DNA of 64,000 nucleotides from Scleromitrula shiraiana (lineage: Eukaryota; Ascomycota; Leotiomycetes; Helotiales; Sclerotiniaceae). Made by a program: the position numbers and the translations under genes. The notes beneath the pieces are model-generated. The model ran no database searches and was not told the origin of the DNA. It saw only the letters and a list, made by a program, of their open reading frames with translations. The stretch covers positions 3,162,001 through 3,226,000 of the forward strand of contig JABELC010000002.1 of NCBI GenBank assembly GCA_028455995.1. The letters run 5' to 3'. Shown here piece after piece: positions 1-10,066 of this stretch (position 1 is the first letter of the stretch; each line of letters opens with the position of its first letter).

Positions 1-744
1 GCATTTCATCATTTTTAATACTAATTAAATTCAAAAGGGAGTAATCGAATCTGGCGGTACTCGACCCAACATAATCACCGCCAACGCAAGTCTAATTTAC
101 TACATACGAAGCGCAACACTAAAAGAAGCCGACGAGCTCAAAGCCCGAGCAATCAAGTGTTTTGAAGGCGCCGCTATAGCAACTGGATGTACCGTTGAAT
201 TTGAAGAGTAAGCGTTTCTTAACTATTGTCACGATTTTATTGATAACTAATTACATGGGATAGAATTAATACATATGCGGATACGAGACCTAATAAAACG
301 ATTTGCTCGCAATATGCGGCGGCTATGAAGGATTTGGGTTATCCTGTTCAGTGTGATTTTAAGAACATCGAACGTGCTCCTGGTTCTACTGATATGGGTT
401 CGTCTCCCCATCCATCTCCCTTCTCCCTCCTCCCCCCCACTAACCCCTTCCTCCCAGGCAACGTAACATACACCTGCCCCGGCATGCACGGCTGGTACCG
501 CATCACCTCCACCTCCAACCCCATCCCCACCAACCACACCCCCTCCTTCACACTCACCGCCGCGGAGCCCAGCTCACATGATATAACAATCGTCACGTCT
601 AAAGCGATGGCGATAGCAGGGTGGAATATACTGACGGATGATAAGGTGGCGGAGGGGGTGCAGATGGATTTTTTGGAGGATCAAGAGTTGAGGGAGAGGC
701 CGGGGACGATTGAGAGTTTGATTGGGGGCGGGGGTGCTTGTTGA
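1..744 (+). CDS. M20-family metallopeptidase/amidohydrolase, C-terminal part (5' end outside the window)
   Basis: This is the C-terminal portion of an M20 (PM20D2/amidohydrolase-like) zinc hydrolase; such enzymes cleave small peptide or amide bonds in the cytosol. Three exons are visible: about 38-207, 264-397 and 458-744. An acceptor lies just before 38, and the introns at 208-263 (GTAAGC...TAG) and 398-457 (GTTCGT...CAG, ACTAAC branch site) keep the frame. The motifs ESGGTRPN, STDMGN and CPGMHGW are typical of the dimerisation and second catalytic halves of the family. The second intron is 60 nt, a multiple of three without a stop, so an unspliced product would only gain 20 residues; family motifs favour splicing. 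The stop is at 742-744. The catalytic N-terminus cannot be seen, and the substrate is unknown. Confidence 0.8.
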
Positions 745-1463
745 ATTGGTGGAGGAGGTTGAGGGGCTGGGGGGTTGGAGGGGAAAGAGGGGGGAGAGGG
801 GGTAGAGGGATGAGATTAGTTTGGAGTGATGGTGGGAGGTGGAAGTGGAAGTAGGAGGAAGGTTGTTTGGTTTGATCTTTTGGCAAGATAATATATACGT
901 TCATTTATTGATCTTTTTTGGGTGGGGGGAAGCATGGGTATGGTGAGACTAATACTGGTTAAGGTTCTCAGTATCTACTAATCACCTAATGACTGCTTCC
1001 GGCAATGTCCACTCGGGCTACTGGCCCATGAAATATATTTATCCTCCGCATAGTACGGACATATTTCATTATCACAGTTGAATCACCAAGCGGGAACAAT
1101 ATATATTGGAGGATAAAATCCTTTGCTTTAACTACCTAATTCCTCACATTCCTAATCTATCCTCGTAACCTGACCTCCTCCTTCCTGTGTTTCCTTCTTT
1201 CCCAAGCGAACATTGCTCACAACCTTCATCCTCCTCATGGAAATCATACCCCATCATTCTTGTTCGAGTTTTAGACATTGTGGGCATATATATCTGACTG
1301 AAATGAGATCTCAAAGGTCAAAAAGTTCAAGATTAAAACATACCCAAGTAAATAGCTAAATTCACTTTGTGTTTACCTATATAGCCAATAGAATAGTTCA
1401 CTTTATATTTATCTACACAGCCAATAGAATAATTCAGAATCATAACTTGAAATTTCGCTTAGC
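745..1463. other. Intergenic region with a purine-rich tract and a short duplication
   Basis: No convincing gene. The first 120 bases are a G-rich purine tract forming the 3' flank of the M20 gene. An inverted pair (TTATCCTCC near 1039 and GGAGGATAA near 1108) and a 36-bp tandem duplication at 1361-1432 are present. Confidence 0.5.
1361..1432. repeat. 36-bp direct tandem duplication differing only by transitions
   Basis: Two adjacent 36-bp units (1361-1396 and 1397-1432) both begin TTCACTTT and share GCCAATAGAATA near their ends. All mismatches I see between the units are C/T or G/A transitions. The pair lies directly upstream of the small open frame at 1464 and may be part of its promoter; this placement is the only evidence for a role. 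Confidence 0.7.
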
Positions 1464-1763
1464 ATGTCGACGCTGCCATCAACGACAGCAAACAATATAG
1501 CAAACACAAATGATACAACACTGGCCTCATCGGACCCACAAGGACACTCAATTGTATTAAACACGATCACACGTAGGGCAATGGCTCAGAGAATAACATT
1601 ACGACAACTCAATGAAACGTTAGATAACTCATGGCGTTTCTTCAGATACGGTACCGACGACTTCAGAGACATCACGAAGGCAATTACCATACACAAAGTT
1701 CTAGAAGAAGCATGGGGAAAACACGGTTAGTAGCGACTCTTTGTCTTAGGGTAGTACTAATAC
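1464..1763 (+). CDS. Small hypothetical protein
   Basis: I do not recognise this gene. An ATG at 1464 opens a frame of 88 residues. The N-terminal 40 residues are Ser/Thr/Asn-rich; a charged region follows (TRRAMAQRITLRQLNETLD) that could be helical. A splice signal pair near the end (GTTAGT at 1726, TACTAAT branch site, TGCAG ending near 1771) would swap the last residue for a short VINQ tail. Without splicing the frame stops at 1728-1730. There is no signal peptide or membrane segment. A directly repeated 36-bp promoter sequence lies just upstream and a RIP-mutated duplication lies downstream, so this may be a lineage-specific or decaying gene rather than a working one. Confidence 0.35.
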
Positions 1764-2011
1764 TTGTGCAGTCATTAATCAATGAAGCTTTCCTATGAAC
1801 CGACCACATGCTCGCCCAACAGCTGCGCTCTGGAATGCAGGTGTCAGAGAAAACATTGGAGGCTTCGGTTCGAGAGTTCCAGGTGCTTTGAGGTCTAGAC
1901 ACAATAAGCTCAACCGCTTGTTGATTGATGCTATCGCATTTCAGGCACAAAACAATGGATCAGTTCTAAACATCACGAACACTCCATTCATATTATGGTG
2001 TTCGCTGTGGT

Positions 2012-2921
2012 TGTTGCTGAAGCTCCTGCTCTTGGTGGTTTTCTTGAGGTGCGATATAAGGTTGGAGGTACACATATACAACAAAACATGATTAGTTCTA
2101 GGACTATTTATATTCATTAATAATGATTGATTATCGCCATTTGCAACCATGAAACTCTATCAATATGTAAATAACCGTGGATATAATATCATATCTAGAT
2201 ATAAGCTTGTTGATTATAGATGTAAATCCTATTTAGATATAAATCTGATAAATAAGATTGAAAGATTTTATTTGTAATAGAAATCATCATCATTATCATT
2301 AATAAAAAGTCAAATATTTTTATAAAATAATTCAATTAAATAGATTATTTTAATAATTTATTTATTTATAATGTAAAGCTATATTTGATGTAAAATCCAT
2401 ATAAAATCTTCAATATCGAAGAATTCCCCCGTATACCTACTTTAATGGAATCTTTTAGGTCTAGCAATGTATGTTGCTCTTGCTCTTGGTGGCTTTCTTA
2501 ATATGCGATATAAAGTTGGAGGTATATATATATAATAAGACATAATCAATTCTAGGACTATTTACATTTATTAATAATGATTAACTATTGCTATTTACGA
2601 CTACAAAACTTTATCAATATATAAATAATCATAGATATAATATCATATTTTAATATAAACCTACTAATTATGGACATAAATCTTATCCAAATGTAAATCT
2701 GATAAATAAAATTGAAAAGTTTTATTTGTAATGGAAGTCATTATTATTATTATTAAAGAAAAGTCAGGTATTCTTGTAGGATAGTTTAATTAAATAGGTT
2801 ATTTTAATAATTTGTTCATAATATAAAACTATACTTGATATAAAGTCTATATAAAATCTTCAATATCGAAGAATTCTTTTGTATGCTTGTTTTAGTGGAA
2901 TCTTTTAGGTCTAGCAACGTA
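2012..2921. repeat. Tandem duplication of about 455 bp with RIP-type divergence
   Basis: Copy 1 (about 2012-2471) and copy 2 (about 2472-2921) align end to end. Both start TGTTGCT...GCTCTTGGTGG and end GGAATCTTTTAGGTCTAGCAA. Differences are overwhelmingly C-to-T or G-to-A in one copy or the other, for example GTACACATATACAA against GTATATATATATAA. Both copies have become AT-rich. This is the pattern expected when RIP acts on linked duplicates longer than about 400 bp. The start of copy 1 still reads as an open frame running in from 1795, so the duplicated sequence may once have been coding. Confidence 0.9.
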
Positions 2922-3436
2922 ATATCATCATCTTATGATTTCACACTATTCATTCAAATATCGAAATATCTGAGCCCATTTCAAAGAAGGATACATCCCT
3001 TCCTTATGATTGTTGACTTCCTACTTAAACAATCATCTCCCACCCGAAGCTATATCACAATATCACCCCAAACCACCCTATCAAAATCCCCCAATATCAA
3101 GTTCTATCTCCAACAAACATAAGTTCTTTCTCCAAGCCCACAAGTCCATCTACCGTTTCAACTTGATGAGACCGCACGCCCCTTTGTAAGTGACTGAGGC
3201 TTTCGTTCTTTCCTTCCACATAGTTAGCAGGTGAAACTCTCAAAAAGTATTGACCAAACTTACGCTTAGAGGAACTCTAGCCTCAGCATTGTGATGGGAG
3301 GAGGTTATTACAATCTGAAAAGGAATTTACGTCCCTGAAGTATTTACAACTTGGAAATGGATTTATGTCCATAAGGTTATTACAACCTGAAACAATTTCG
3401 TACATCTCCTAACCTCGCTCCTGCACCACTATCATA

Positions 3437-4426
3437 TTAACTTGAACTATCCCTCCAATATAGATCGGTTGCGCACACGGTTACATCCCCCCGGGCTTGT
3501 GGTGGAAAGCAGTATTCATAGACATCTTTCCCCCAAGGTATGATTCTATCGTTTTGGGAAATTGCCGAATCATTAAACTCGTGTGTGTATTTGTATCGAT
3601 CCTCAGGCTTTTGTTCATGATGAAGCATGTCCCTCGTATGGTTGTTATCGACTCCAACCTCGTTGTTGATCAGTGTTATTTGAGGAATAGTATTCGTATT
3701 GGTCTTCGATATGGCATCCCATATGTCAATAACCAAAGGATCTGAGGGCCTCATCAAGTCTGATGTGGTGGTCATTCCTGAATCGATAGAGTGGAAACAT
3801 AGTGCTATCCTCTTGAATCGAAGTGGGCCACTTCCTCCAATATGAACAGCTCTCAAATACCTGAGAATGTTTTCCGAGTAGCTTCTGTGTGGTTCAGGAA
3901 ACCATGTATGTACTTGTGCAGGTCGGAAGTATAAGGTGTCGATATCAAAATTGAAAAAGATCTTTTGTGGTTCTCCAAGAGATTGAGAATTGTAGAATAT
4001 CTCATAATACTTCAAGCCCTCTTGTCTGGTCTCTCGAGAGACGTGTAGTATCGCTGGTACAGCTGATCGTGATCGCATTCTTTTGACACTCCTTGGGCCA
4101 CGCTTCCCATATCTTTGATGCTGCAACACTACAACCCTTGGTATCTTACAGAACCATATCCATATCATGTGCCTAACTTCCCATGGAATATCCTCAGCTT
4201 TGCTTCTCTGATATGGAAGATCCTTTAGTGTGATCATAACTGTAGAAATTGCTTTATCGTTTGTCGTATTTTCTTTGATTGTCGTGAGTTTTGGATCCTT
4301 TAATGGGAGAGAAGCCGTGGTAATTGCATGCTCATCCATTGTATTTCCATTACTAAATGCCTTGTCTTCACTCTTTATGCTAAATCCATTAGGATCCACG
4401 ATGTCTTCGGTATAAGTTGAAGTCAT
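3437..4426 (-). CDS. 2EXR domain-containing protein
   Basis: A single-exon gene of 329 residues on the reverse strand, ATG at 4426, stop at 3439-3437. The central part has the signature of the fungal 2EXR family (related to older 'F-box-like' annotations): a DIPWEVRHMIW start, KIPRVV, then AILHVSRETRQEGLKYYE and FFNFDIDTLYF, at about residues 75-170. The 2EXR domain is widespread and expanded in plant-associated ascomycetes; its biochemical role is unknown. The first 70 residues are Ser/Thr/Lys-rich and probably disordered, and the last 100 residues are poorly conserved in type. No signal peptide or membrane segment is evident. The frame is intact, in contrast to the RIP-mutated duplication 500 bp away. 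Confidence 0.8.
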   Translation of the reverse strand: MTSTYTEDIVDPNGFSIKSEDKAFSNGNTMDEHAITTASLPLKDPKLTTIKENTTNDKAISTVMITLKDLPYQRSKAEDIPWEVRHMIWIWFCKIPRVVVLQHQRYGKRGPRSVKRMRSRSAVPAILHVSRETRQEGLKYYEIFYNSQSLGEPQKIFFNFDIDTLYFRPAQVHTWFPEPHRSYSENILRYLRAVHIGGSGPLRFKRIALCFHSIDSGMTTTSDLMRPSDPLVIDIWDAISKTNTNTIPQITLINNEVGVDNNHTRDMLHHEQKPEDRYKYTHEFNDSAISQNDRIIPWGKDVYEYCFPPQARGDVTVCATDLYWRDSSS

Positions 4427-4767
4427 TGTTGTTGGTGTTGTTGTTTTTGGGTTGTGATGTGCTGTATTTTTATTGTTGATCGGGAACGGGGAAACAGTCC
4501 ATAAATTTCAAAATAAAATTTGACTTCAAATTCACTGTCACCTGCCAATCACCACAGCCTAATCTCAATATGATTTTTGCAGCCTTATCATTAATTAGAA
4601 CTAGAGAAGCAAGATTACAAATCACACCGAAGTCTGAGAACTTGATATCCAGAGTATTTATTCGTTGGTTTCATACCACACCAAGAAGAAGGTATCTTGA
4701 GAAGCTAAGTATAGAATTTGTAGCGTACCTATTCCAGGTGGTCTTCACTTCAAGATATTAGCTAGCC

Positions 4768-6010
4768 TCAACCACCACATCTAATTGCAAAATCTAAGCA
4801 TGGCCAGGACCGAGACTCGCCCTCCTCCACTTGCCCATCGTGTTCCACGCAAAATATCTTGACTGAAGTAACCACCGAGTTCCCCAAAGCAGCCTTATGC
4901 TGAGCCAGAAGCCAGCCAATTCCTTTGCCATTAGGGGTAGCAAGTAAGGCCGCGCCATCATCCTCTCCCATTGAAATTGTCAGTCCTTGTTTTGATAAGG
5001 ACTGGTCGCGTCGGCTCAAGATCTCCTTGATAATTTTGACAGTTTGTTCGTTTGTGATGTGGTAGACGATGATTCTTTTTAAATCAGTCACCAGATCAAA
5101 CTCATTGCAGCATGAACGGTAACTGATGAATGCAACGTCTGACCAATAATGTAAGTCGGGAATATCAGAAGGTCCACGCCCCGGATGGGTTTGGAGATTG
5201 GCGTGCATGGGACTCTCCGCATTCTGTACAATCATGATGCCAAGCTATAGTGATTAAGTCAGTCTTGATGTTTATTGCTAGTTATAAATGATGTTCTTTG
5301 CCACTACAACTCCATTGATACTTATTGATATGGTCGGAGTATGCTTCTAAAGAATCATTTAAGCTTACCATGGCGTTGATTGCAAACTCATAAGATGCTT
5401 CTGTGGCCTAGACGATGTTTGTTAGTATTTATTCTAGTAAGAATGTTATTTTGTTTCGAAACATCTGAAGATTCAGATAGTTATGTTGCTGAACCAGCGA
5501 AAAACTAATGAAACTCTCATCATTCGGCATAAAGGATTTTAGATATGAAAAAATAAAATTAGATCCTCAATCCTTGAATTGTTATGAGCGTTCTATTCAT
5601 GCTACTTTTGAAGTTTTTGAAGTTTTTGATACGTCTCAAAGCTTCAATCAGAAGAGGATATCTGGAACCAACCTTACTTCCATTAGTCCCTTCTCTTTAT
5701 TTAGAAAATTACCCGACTGCATGACGTTTAAAGCTTTCCAATTTGATAAAATGTTCAGTGCCTGTGCATTAGACAACAATCGAAGGCACCTTGACATGGA
5801 AGCGCCGTGAGTCGTAGGTGTACCAAGTCTCCATCCATTGTTTATCAAGTGCAATGAATTAGTGAAAGGGCTTGTTGTTGGGTAGAATGGAGAGTTTGGA
5901 TCAGTTGAATTCAGTCTAGTTAGCATTTCTTTACCCTCACCAATCGCTCTAATCAATTGCTGGCTAGGCACTAAAACCTGTGGAGATGGAGATGGTATGA
6001 CTTTCGACAT
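4768..6010 (-). CDS. Conserved hypothetical protein, three exons
   Basis: I do not recognise the family. Splice signals join three reverse-strand exons: 6010-5678 (111 codons), 5407-5369 (13 codons) and 5244-4768. Introns are GTAAGG...CTAG with a perfect TACTAAC branch site, and GTAAGC...TATAG; all junctions are phase 0 and the frame stays open to the stop, giving about 282 residues. The N-terminal exon holds NNGWRLGTPTTHGAS and an Asn/Leu-rich stretch; the C-terminal exon begins LGIMIVQNAE and contains ALLATPNGKGIGWLLAQHK. No catalytic motif, signal peptide or membrane helix is visible. The first intron (270 nt) is long for this genome and could hide another small exon, so the N-terminal join is the weakest part. 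Confidence 0.6.
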
Positions 6011-7822
6011 TTGAGCTCTAACAGTCTATCACCAAGGAGGAATTGAGTATGAATATAAGAGGTACTACTCTAACTATATAGTTCATCCTTCTGATATTGT
6101 AATACAGGAAACAATCATCAAGAGACCTAATCCAGACAAACAAACGTTTACATGCAGCCTGACATATTAGCCTCTCTCAATATAAGGAATGACATCTGAT
6201 CAAATCAATCACAATCTGACTTGTCTATGATATATTGGATGGTCATTAACTATCGTTGGTTTGCTTAAGTGTCATTCCCAGCTATCTATTTGCTCAACTG
6301 TAAGCGAGTGTTCCCCCCCACCCTTTATTGGTTTTGAATTGGCGAATTTGAGTTTGCGCCTTCCTTCTATAATTTTACAACCCTATAGACTGCCCCAATC
6401 CATTTACGTGTAGTAGGATCTATATCAATCCAATTCTTACGATCTCCACGTATCTACTTTCATATCTCCATTCACCTTGACATTCAGATGTTTCTACTCT
6501 TCAACGTTTTCATCTACGTCTGTAGTCGAGAGAATGTCTGGTAACACCCGCAAAGAACCTTATACTGCATTCGTTTCTTGGTGTCTAGCTAGTAGGAAGA
6601 AAGACCCGCTCTTGACTCGCTAGTGGGAAAGGTCAGTCCAGAACTCCCAATATATCTCACCCTCTTTATGAAATTAGCTTTCTGCTAGTGCTGCTAGCTC
6701 AGCCTCTATATAAGATCAGATATACAACAAATAATAAATGATAGACATGACTCGATCATAGGAAAGGTCAATCCGGAACTTCCGGGAAGTATAATTTCCA
6801 CTACCCCTTATGTTACCGAGCGCATCCGAACTTCATCTGCAGCCCCACATCGTCACAAGGTAACATAGAAGCTTCACAGTATTTCCACCACGAAGGTAAT
6901 CTGGAGGTGATGGCAGTATCAGGCTATGGATGGTGTTTTTGTCACTAAGCTTTCACGCAATTCATTTCACAGGGACACATAGATAGATTCAGAAGATAGG
7001 TATTGCATTATGACTAGCAACTACCCTGCACCAGCCTCCCCTCCAACCAAAAGTCCTCTCCATCAAAGAAAACCCGCATTAATACCCCATCCAAAGACAA
7101 TGGGTTATCGAAACTCGTCTGTTAATCATTGAGACTAAATGGTCACATTTCGTGATCGAACTACTATCGGAGTAGGAAATAGCAGTTATCAAAGCATGCA
7201 AAGTTATCGCTGTCAAGGGGGTAGGAAATCGTTATCAAAACGAATCTATACGGTTGTTAGTAAAGTGGGGTGGTCCGCCCCATTCACGAATCCGGACAAT
7301 TTATCAATTGGCTAGACTATTGATAAATCGGCTTATTCTATTGATCAATATGAGGTTATTTGCAAATAGGTTGATTGGTCAATGATCCGGTTTAAGATTA
7401 AATTCTTGAATCGGATTGTGTAGAGATTTTCATTCTAATTCAACATTCTATAATCGATATCGATATTAATTATATTTTTGAACCAATACTCATTGAACCA
7501 ATCGGGAGAAGACTTCTGATACCTAAGTAGGTGTTTATCATTACATGTTTTTAGGCCATGGGCTAGGAATGCTCATGGATCCAGTCATGAATTAGGTCTT
7601 TTGATTGGGTGATAATTGGATCGCAACTTAACGACTCAGAACTCTAATAATTGTTCGACAACAAACACAAAATGCACACTAGTCTGAGACACAAAAAGTA
7701 GGATTTGAAGCTAGACTAAAAGCCTCTCAACGTTGAGGGGTAAGGAGATCAGTACAGTGCCAGTCTACCATCGAACCATGATAGACAAGTCTTAACTTCA
7801 TACCCCTGATTCCAGCACACTC
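6011..7822. other. Intergenic region, 1.8 kb
   Basis: No gene supported. A degenerate 35-bp direct repeat is visible (around 6616-6650 and 6747-6785, sharing GGAAAGGTCA and CCGGAACTTCC-like blocks) with mostly transition differences. A 9-bp hairpin, TTTATCAAT/ATTGATAAA, lies near 7300-7327. A tRNA-like fragment at 7690-7795 was considered and rejected. Confidence 0.5.
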
Positions 7823-8501
7823 TTACTTATCCCCAGCCACAGCAGCACCACTAACGAGATCAATATCCCCTGCTGGTCGAGCAATGTTTGCCCTCCAGTG
7901 ATGTTTGTTGACCGGATCCTTCTGATATAGATTCATCTCGAAGAACTTATCATGCGTAGTGCATTTGAAGTTCTTATACCTGTTATCCGGAATTAGGGTC
8001 AGTACATGAAGCAGGAACGTAGGTAGCAGTAATTTTATGGACGTACGAGTTCAATCTCTGATAGTTTGCCTCAATGAGGTGATGTTCAGTAATCTCAATG
8101 AACTCATTCTCGGCGTCAGGAGATGGAATGAAATAGCGTTTACTTTCGAGGGAGCCGTAATTGATTTGTCGGACGAACTGAACGACATAGGGGGTTTTGG
8201 AGGTGATGGGGTTGCGGTTGAATGTTTTGTCGTCATTAGCGACAGCAGTGGAAGTAGCTGTGATGATGATGGAGGAGGATTGAGGGTAGCCAGCCCAGGT
8301 TTTGAAGGCTTGAAACTTTTGTTCGTGTTGTAGATATTGGGGACGGAAGGGATCAATGGAGGAACAGCAGAAAAGCGTTGTCATAATGACTAATTTGGTT
8401 GAGGCTTGCTTGTTGACTGGAATTGAGTCTATGCTTGAGGCTTGAGAGCTAACTCCCAGCAGACGATTGTGAGATTGGGGAATGGCTCTTATGTAGAGCA
8501 A
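7823..8501 (-). CDS. Hypothetical protein, two exons
   Basis: Family not recognised. Exon 1 is 8501-8047. A 67-nt intron follows (GTACGT donor at 8046, TACTGAC branch site, CAG acceptor), then exon 2 is 7979-7823, adding 51 residues that end SGAAVAGDK. The full frame is 203 residues. An internal ATG 39 codons in (MTTLFCCSS) is an equally plausible start, because the residues before it look like leader sequence. The middle is Ser/Thr-rich, followed by KTPYVVQFVRQINYGSLESKRYFIP and, after the junction, YKNFKCTTHDKFFEM. There is no obvious signal peptide or catalytic motif. The intron matters: without it the protein stops at 7985-7983 and the conserved-looking tail is lost. Confidence 0.55.
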
Positions 8502-9272
8502 AATAGATTCTCAACCGTTTGCCTTTGGGGGATTCACTTTCAGGTCTATCTAGGCAAGCTAATGCCTTAAACCAATACTCATCTAACAGCATATTACTTC
8601 TTTTCTTTTGAGGTCGATTTCAAAACGAATCCCCAGAACGGGTGTCAACTCGTGAAGAAGAACGCATCAAACAATCAAGTTTGGTATATTGATCGCTGAT
8701 TCCATGACATTCGGAAAGGTGCGTTTCCCCTGATGACCAATGGTTAATATCTGACAACGAGGAATGAGGCCTACAACATGGATTGCAGCTCTTTAGACTT
8801 GTGTAACAAGTAGAATACGAGCATCCGGCGGCTGTCTCGGTATTCCATTGATTTCCAACAACATCGTGATTGGATGTTGCACACTTCTAAAGCCGTTCAA
8901 GACATACATTGCATAAATGGGTAGCAACTTCAATAAAATGGTAACTTTCTTGCTTTTTGGAGTGAATGCTGGTGATTGGTGGGATTTTGAGGCCTATGAC
9001 AGGGGGCTGTGGGCAGACCGAAGCCCGACTTCGCGGAGGTGTTGATTGGCCATACACAAGCTTCCCAGCAGTACAAAAACATTTGAATCGTCCACTTCGT
9101 ATTGATTTCCTTTTCTTCTTCTCTCTTCACGGCTTGAAAGGCAGCGCTGTCATTTCTCACTCTTTTTCCAACCAGTCACTCATTTAGGTCTTATATTTCA
9201 ATTTGCTTTAGTTTCCTCTGTATCGATATCTTACAGTCTAGTCCCATTTCGAGGGCCTCCGTTACTTCACAG
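8502..9272. other. Intergenic / promoter region of the C2H2 gene
   Basis: No gene supported. The last 150 bases are pyrimidine-rich and contain several possible 3' splice sites (TTACAG at 9236, CACAG at 9272, TAG at 9290 and 9323) for an unseen first exon of the C2H2 gene. Confidence 0.4.
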
Positions 9273-10066
9273 GAGGTCCGAGGCGAATAGAACCTATCTC
9301 CTCCCTCTACACTGCTGGGTTAGAAACACATCATCTTTATTCTGAACCGTCTATCAATCCCAGTCTTTTGGATCTCGGGAGATATCCTGTATCCCCTTCT
9401 GTCGAGCCAAGTGCTGTCATTGATGCTCAGGAAGCACAAGCCCCGTTTAATGATAATGAAGACCTTCTCATTCAAGATCATGACCATGCAATAATTGAGC
9501 CGCTGCCTTACCACGATCTCTACGATCTCTCACCAAATGCATTGCTTCTGGAAGCAGATGCCGAGCAAGTCATCGTACCTCTCGAAGGACTCATCGAAAG
9601 CCAACCCAATGTCAGTCCTTACCAACAATACATAGTTTATCAACCCGCGCCTCCAGAACCGCAGCTACAATCGCCTTCACACCCAGCTACTGGAAACCTT
9701 CCCTCCTTTCAATGCCCAGATTGCCCGAAACAATTCGACCGCCTTAACAAATTGAAGTAAGTAAATAATACCATTCGTGTCCGCTCCTCAATCACAACTG
9801 TCGTGTCTAATGCCAATTCTAGTACGCATACAAAGTCCCATACCAAGCCTTTCAAGTGCCCTGAGCACTCGTGCCAGCTTGGCTTCCGATACAAGAAAGA
9901 TCTCACACGCCATCTGACATCAAAGCACCCTGGGGATGTTCCTGATGCCGAGAGACATTTCTGTCCATTGGAAACATGCAAGCACTCAAGAGTAAAAGGA
10001 AAAGGATTCCCGAGGTTGGACAACTTTAGACGACATGTGAAATCAAGCGGACATTGCGAAGGATAG
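9273..10066 (+). CDS. C2H2 zinc-finger protein, 5' exon not resolved
   Basis: Two exons are clear: up to 9756, and 9823-10066, with a 66-nt intron (GTAAGT...CTAG) placed inside the first zinc finger. Joining them gives FQCPDCPKQF followed by DRLNKLNTHTKSH, a correct C-x2-C-x12-H-x3-H finger. A second finger follows (CPEHSCQLGFRYKKDLTRHLTSKH), then a partial third (CPLETCKHSR...FRRHVKSSGH). The upstream half is acidic and Pro/Gln-rich, as in activation regions. Nuclear DNA binding is the family expectation. No in-frame ATG exists between the in-frame stop at 9239 and the fingers, so the start codon must lie in an upstream exon I could not place. The start coordinate given is therefore only a limit. 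Confidence 0.65.

Noticed and set aside
2883..3122. 79-codon forward open frame
   Set aside because: Begins inside the RIP-mutated copy 2 and shows no coding character.
7290..7330. Hairpin TTTATCAAT/ATTGATAAA as a terminator or element end
   Set aside because: Short and isolated; no partner TIR or target duplication found.
7690..7795. tRNA-like fragment on the reverse strand (D-stem GTCTA/TAGAC, a long variable-arm-like palindrome CCTCAACGTTGAGG, TTCAAATC loop)
   Set aside because: The acceptor ends do not pair and the T-stem has two mismatches out of five; at best a tRNA-Ser/Leu relic.
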